DNA of 64,000 nucleotides from Balanoglossus misakiensis (Eukaryota; Hemichordata). The translations under genes were made by a program, and so were the position numbers. Below the pieces are notes generated by a model, which was not told where the DNA came from, searched no databases, and saw nothing but the letters and a program-made list of their open reading frames with translations. The stretch lies in assembly GCA_040954595.2 (NCBI GenBank), contig CM082584.2, positions 6,448,001-6,512,000 on the forward strand. Direction: 5' to 3'. Positions 62,584-64,000 of the stretch are shown piece after piece; within the stretch, counting starts at the first letter, position 1; every line of letters begins with the position of its first letter.

Positions 62584-64000
62584 GAAAGTCATGGTGACAG
62601 TTGAAGGAAATCTATAGAACTTCAAAACAAAAACATTTCCTAAGAGAGAGATATTTAATTTTTTATGAAGTCTGAACTTCAGCTTTGCCATGAACTTGTG
62701 AGCGATCAATATTTACATGTGAACAACATTGTACTATTAAAGTTGTATGTCGCATTACCCATATGTAGAAACCAGATCACACCTGCCCACATGTACATGT
62801 ACCAATGCAGTTGTTTTGACAGAAAATATTATTTTGGGACCCATATAAGTCATTGTAAAAAGTCAAACTACGTCCAAATCTTTTTTTGGTCATACATGTT
62901 TTTGATTGGTCAAAAAGGTGTCATGTGACTCTTTTGATAGTACTGGAACTGTACAGTCATTGGCCGAAAGTGTCATAAATTATATCCTTCTAGAGGAGAC
63001 ATGGTTCAAGGAGGATTAATATTTGTAGCAGTGTACTATGTTTGGTTTTCAACATCAAAACTAAGCCTGCAATTTACAAAAGATAAATTTTGTTGAAGAG
63101 ACTGTCAATTGGAGTGTGTACATTATAGTGAACAGGTTTGAACAGTAAATTTAGCATGAAGAAATATTGCAACTGATCAAATTAAACATTTAAAGTCAAA
63201 GGGATATACATGTACCTGTATTTGTATAAAACTAAACTGATGAAAGTTAAATGAAATTAACTTGCTTAATATAGCAATTTAAAGGCTGTAACTCAGTCTA
63301 ACGCCTGAGTGAAACTATGAACACTGTAAAGTTTGAATAGTCAGAAGAGTTTATGATGACAGGAGCATTTCAAACTCCCTGACAACAAATTAAATACTGT
63401 ACTGCCATTGCAATATATGCATGCTTACTTTGGAAAATAACTGTTGCCATCATACAATTGACAGATAATATTTGTTGGAAACTTTTTGAGGACAACTTAA
63501 CCTTCTGTAAATTTGTCTTGTAAATGGGTGTTTCTGAGGATTCAAGTTCTGGTTGATAAAAGCCTGACAAAATACACTCACAATAGTTTTAAATTTCCTT
63601 AACAACATGCTAGAATGTCAGAATATCGATTACATGCTGGTATGTCAAATTTTATGTACGTGTCATGGTATTAAAGCCCAATATGCCGCATGATTTATGG
63701 TTTTGGAGGTTTGTTGACAACATGACGAGCAAATTGTTGGATTATTTTTAGCCTTAATTATCCGGAATTTCATCCTGGATTCCAAAGGCTATAATTAATA
63801 TTATCATACCAGTATAATATTTTGTATATCCACTGTCTTATTCTACATATTCATAACCGGCAATGTTGATCGTTGAATTTTAGTCAAGACTGAAATTCAA
63901 TGTCAATAATAGCATTGCTGGTTATATGTTAGATACCTTGTTGTCAAGCTACTTTTAGAAGAAGGCATTTTAACATGCTTAAAGGTACATCGTAGTAGAA

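Overview
This window is animal nuclear DNA, AT-rich and nearly gene-free. It has spliced genes with GT-AG introns, several families of short palindromic transposons (MITEs), poly-G runs and compound tetranucleotide microsatellites. The repeat style (TA- and TTAA-flanked MITEs, frequent ACATGTA and TAGGCCTA words) suggests a marine invertebrate, perhaps an ambulacrarian or cephalochordate. That guess is weak and no species can be named from the sequence.

Two conventional genes can be supported. LRRC42 lies on the minus strand with five coding exons (39391 down to 37574, 430 residues), a non-coding first exon near 39868 and a promoter with CRE and CCAAT motifs near 39977-40008. A tRNA-Gln (anticodon TTG) is at 41986-42057. 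Almost all other open frames are short, lack coding signatures and are treated as chance. A few possible first exons are listed at low confidence.

The dominant structure is a very large, old inverted duplication. Sequence from about 4.3 kb to 34.54 kb reappears as its reverse complement from about 40.51 kb to 63.2 kb. At least fifteen anchors occur in the same order, inverted. The two arms flank a 6 kb unique spacer that holds LRRC42. Identity is very uneven. Some non-coding islands are about 95-99% identical (one 133-bp block has a single mismatch), while neighbouring DNA is about 75-88% identical and broken by private insertions. This looks like a duplicated regulatory landscape with retained conserved non-coding elements. 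A fold-back assembly of two divergent haplotypes must be excluded.

Layout: 1-4.3 kb, no gene seen; 4.3-34.5 kb, left arm, including a repeat-rich insertion at 14.2-21.5 kb; 34.5-40.5 kb, spacer with LRRC42; 40.5-63.2 kb, right arm, including the tRNA and two large microsatellites; 63.2-64 kb, unassigned. A MITE at 37443-37594 inserted at the very end of the LRRC42 reading frame, and its terminal repeat now encodes the last five residues and the stop codon.
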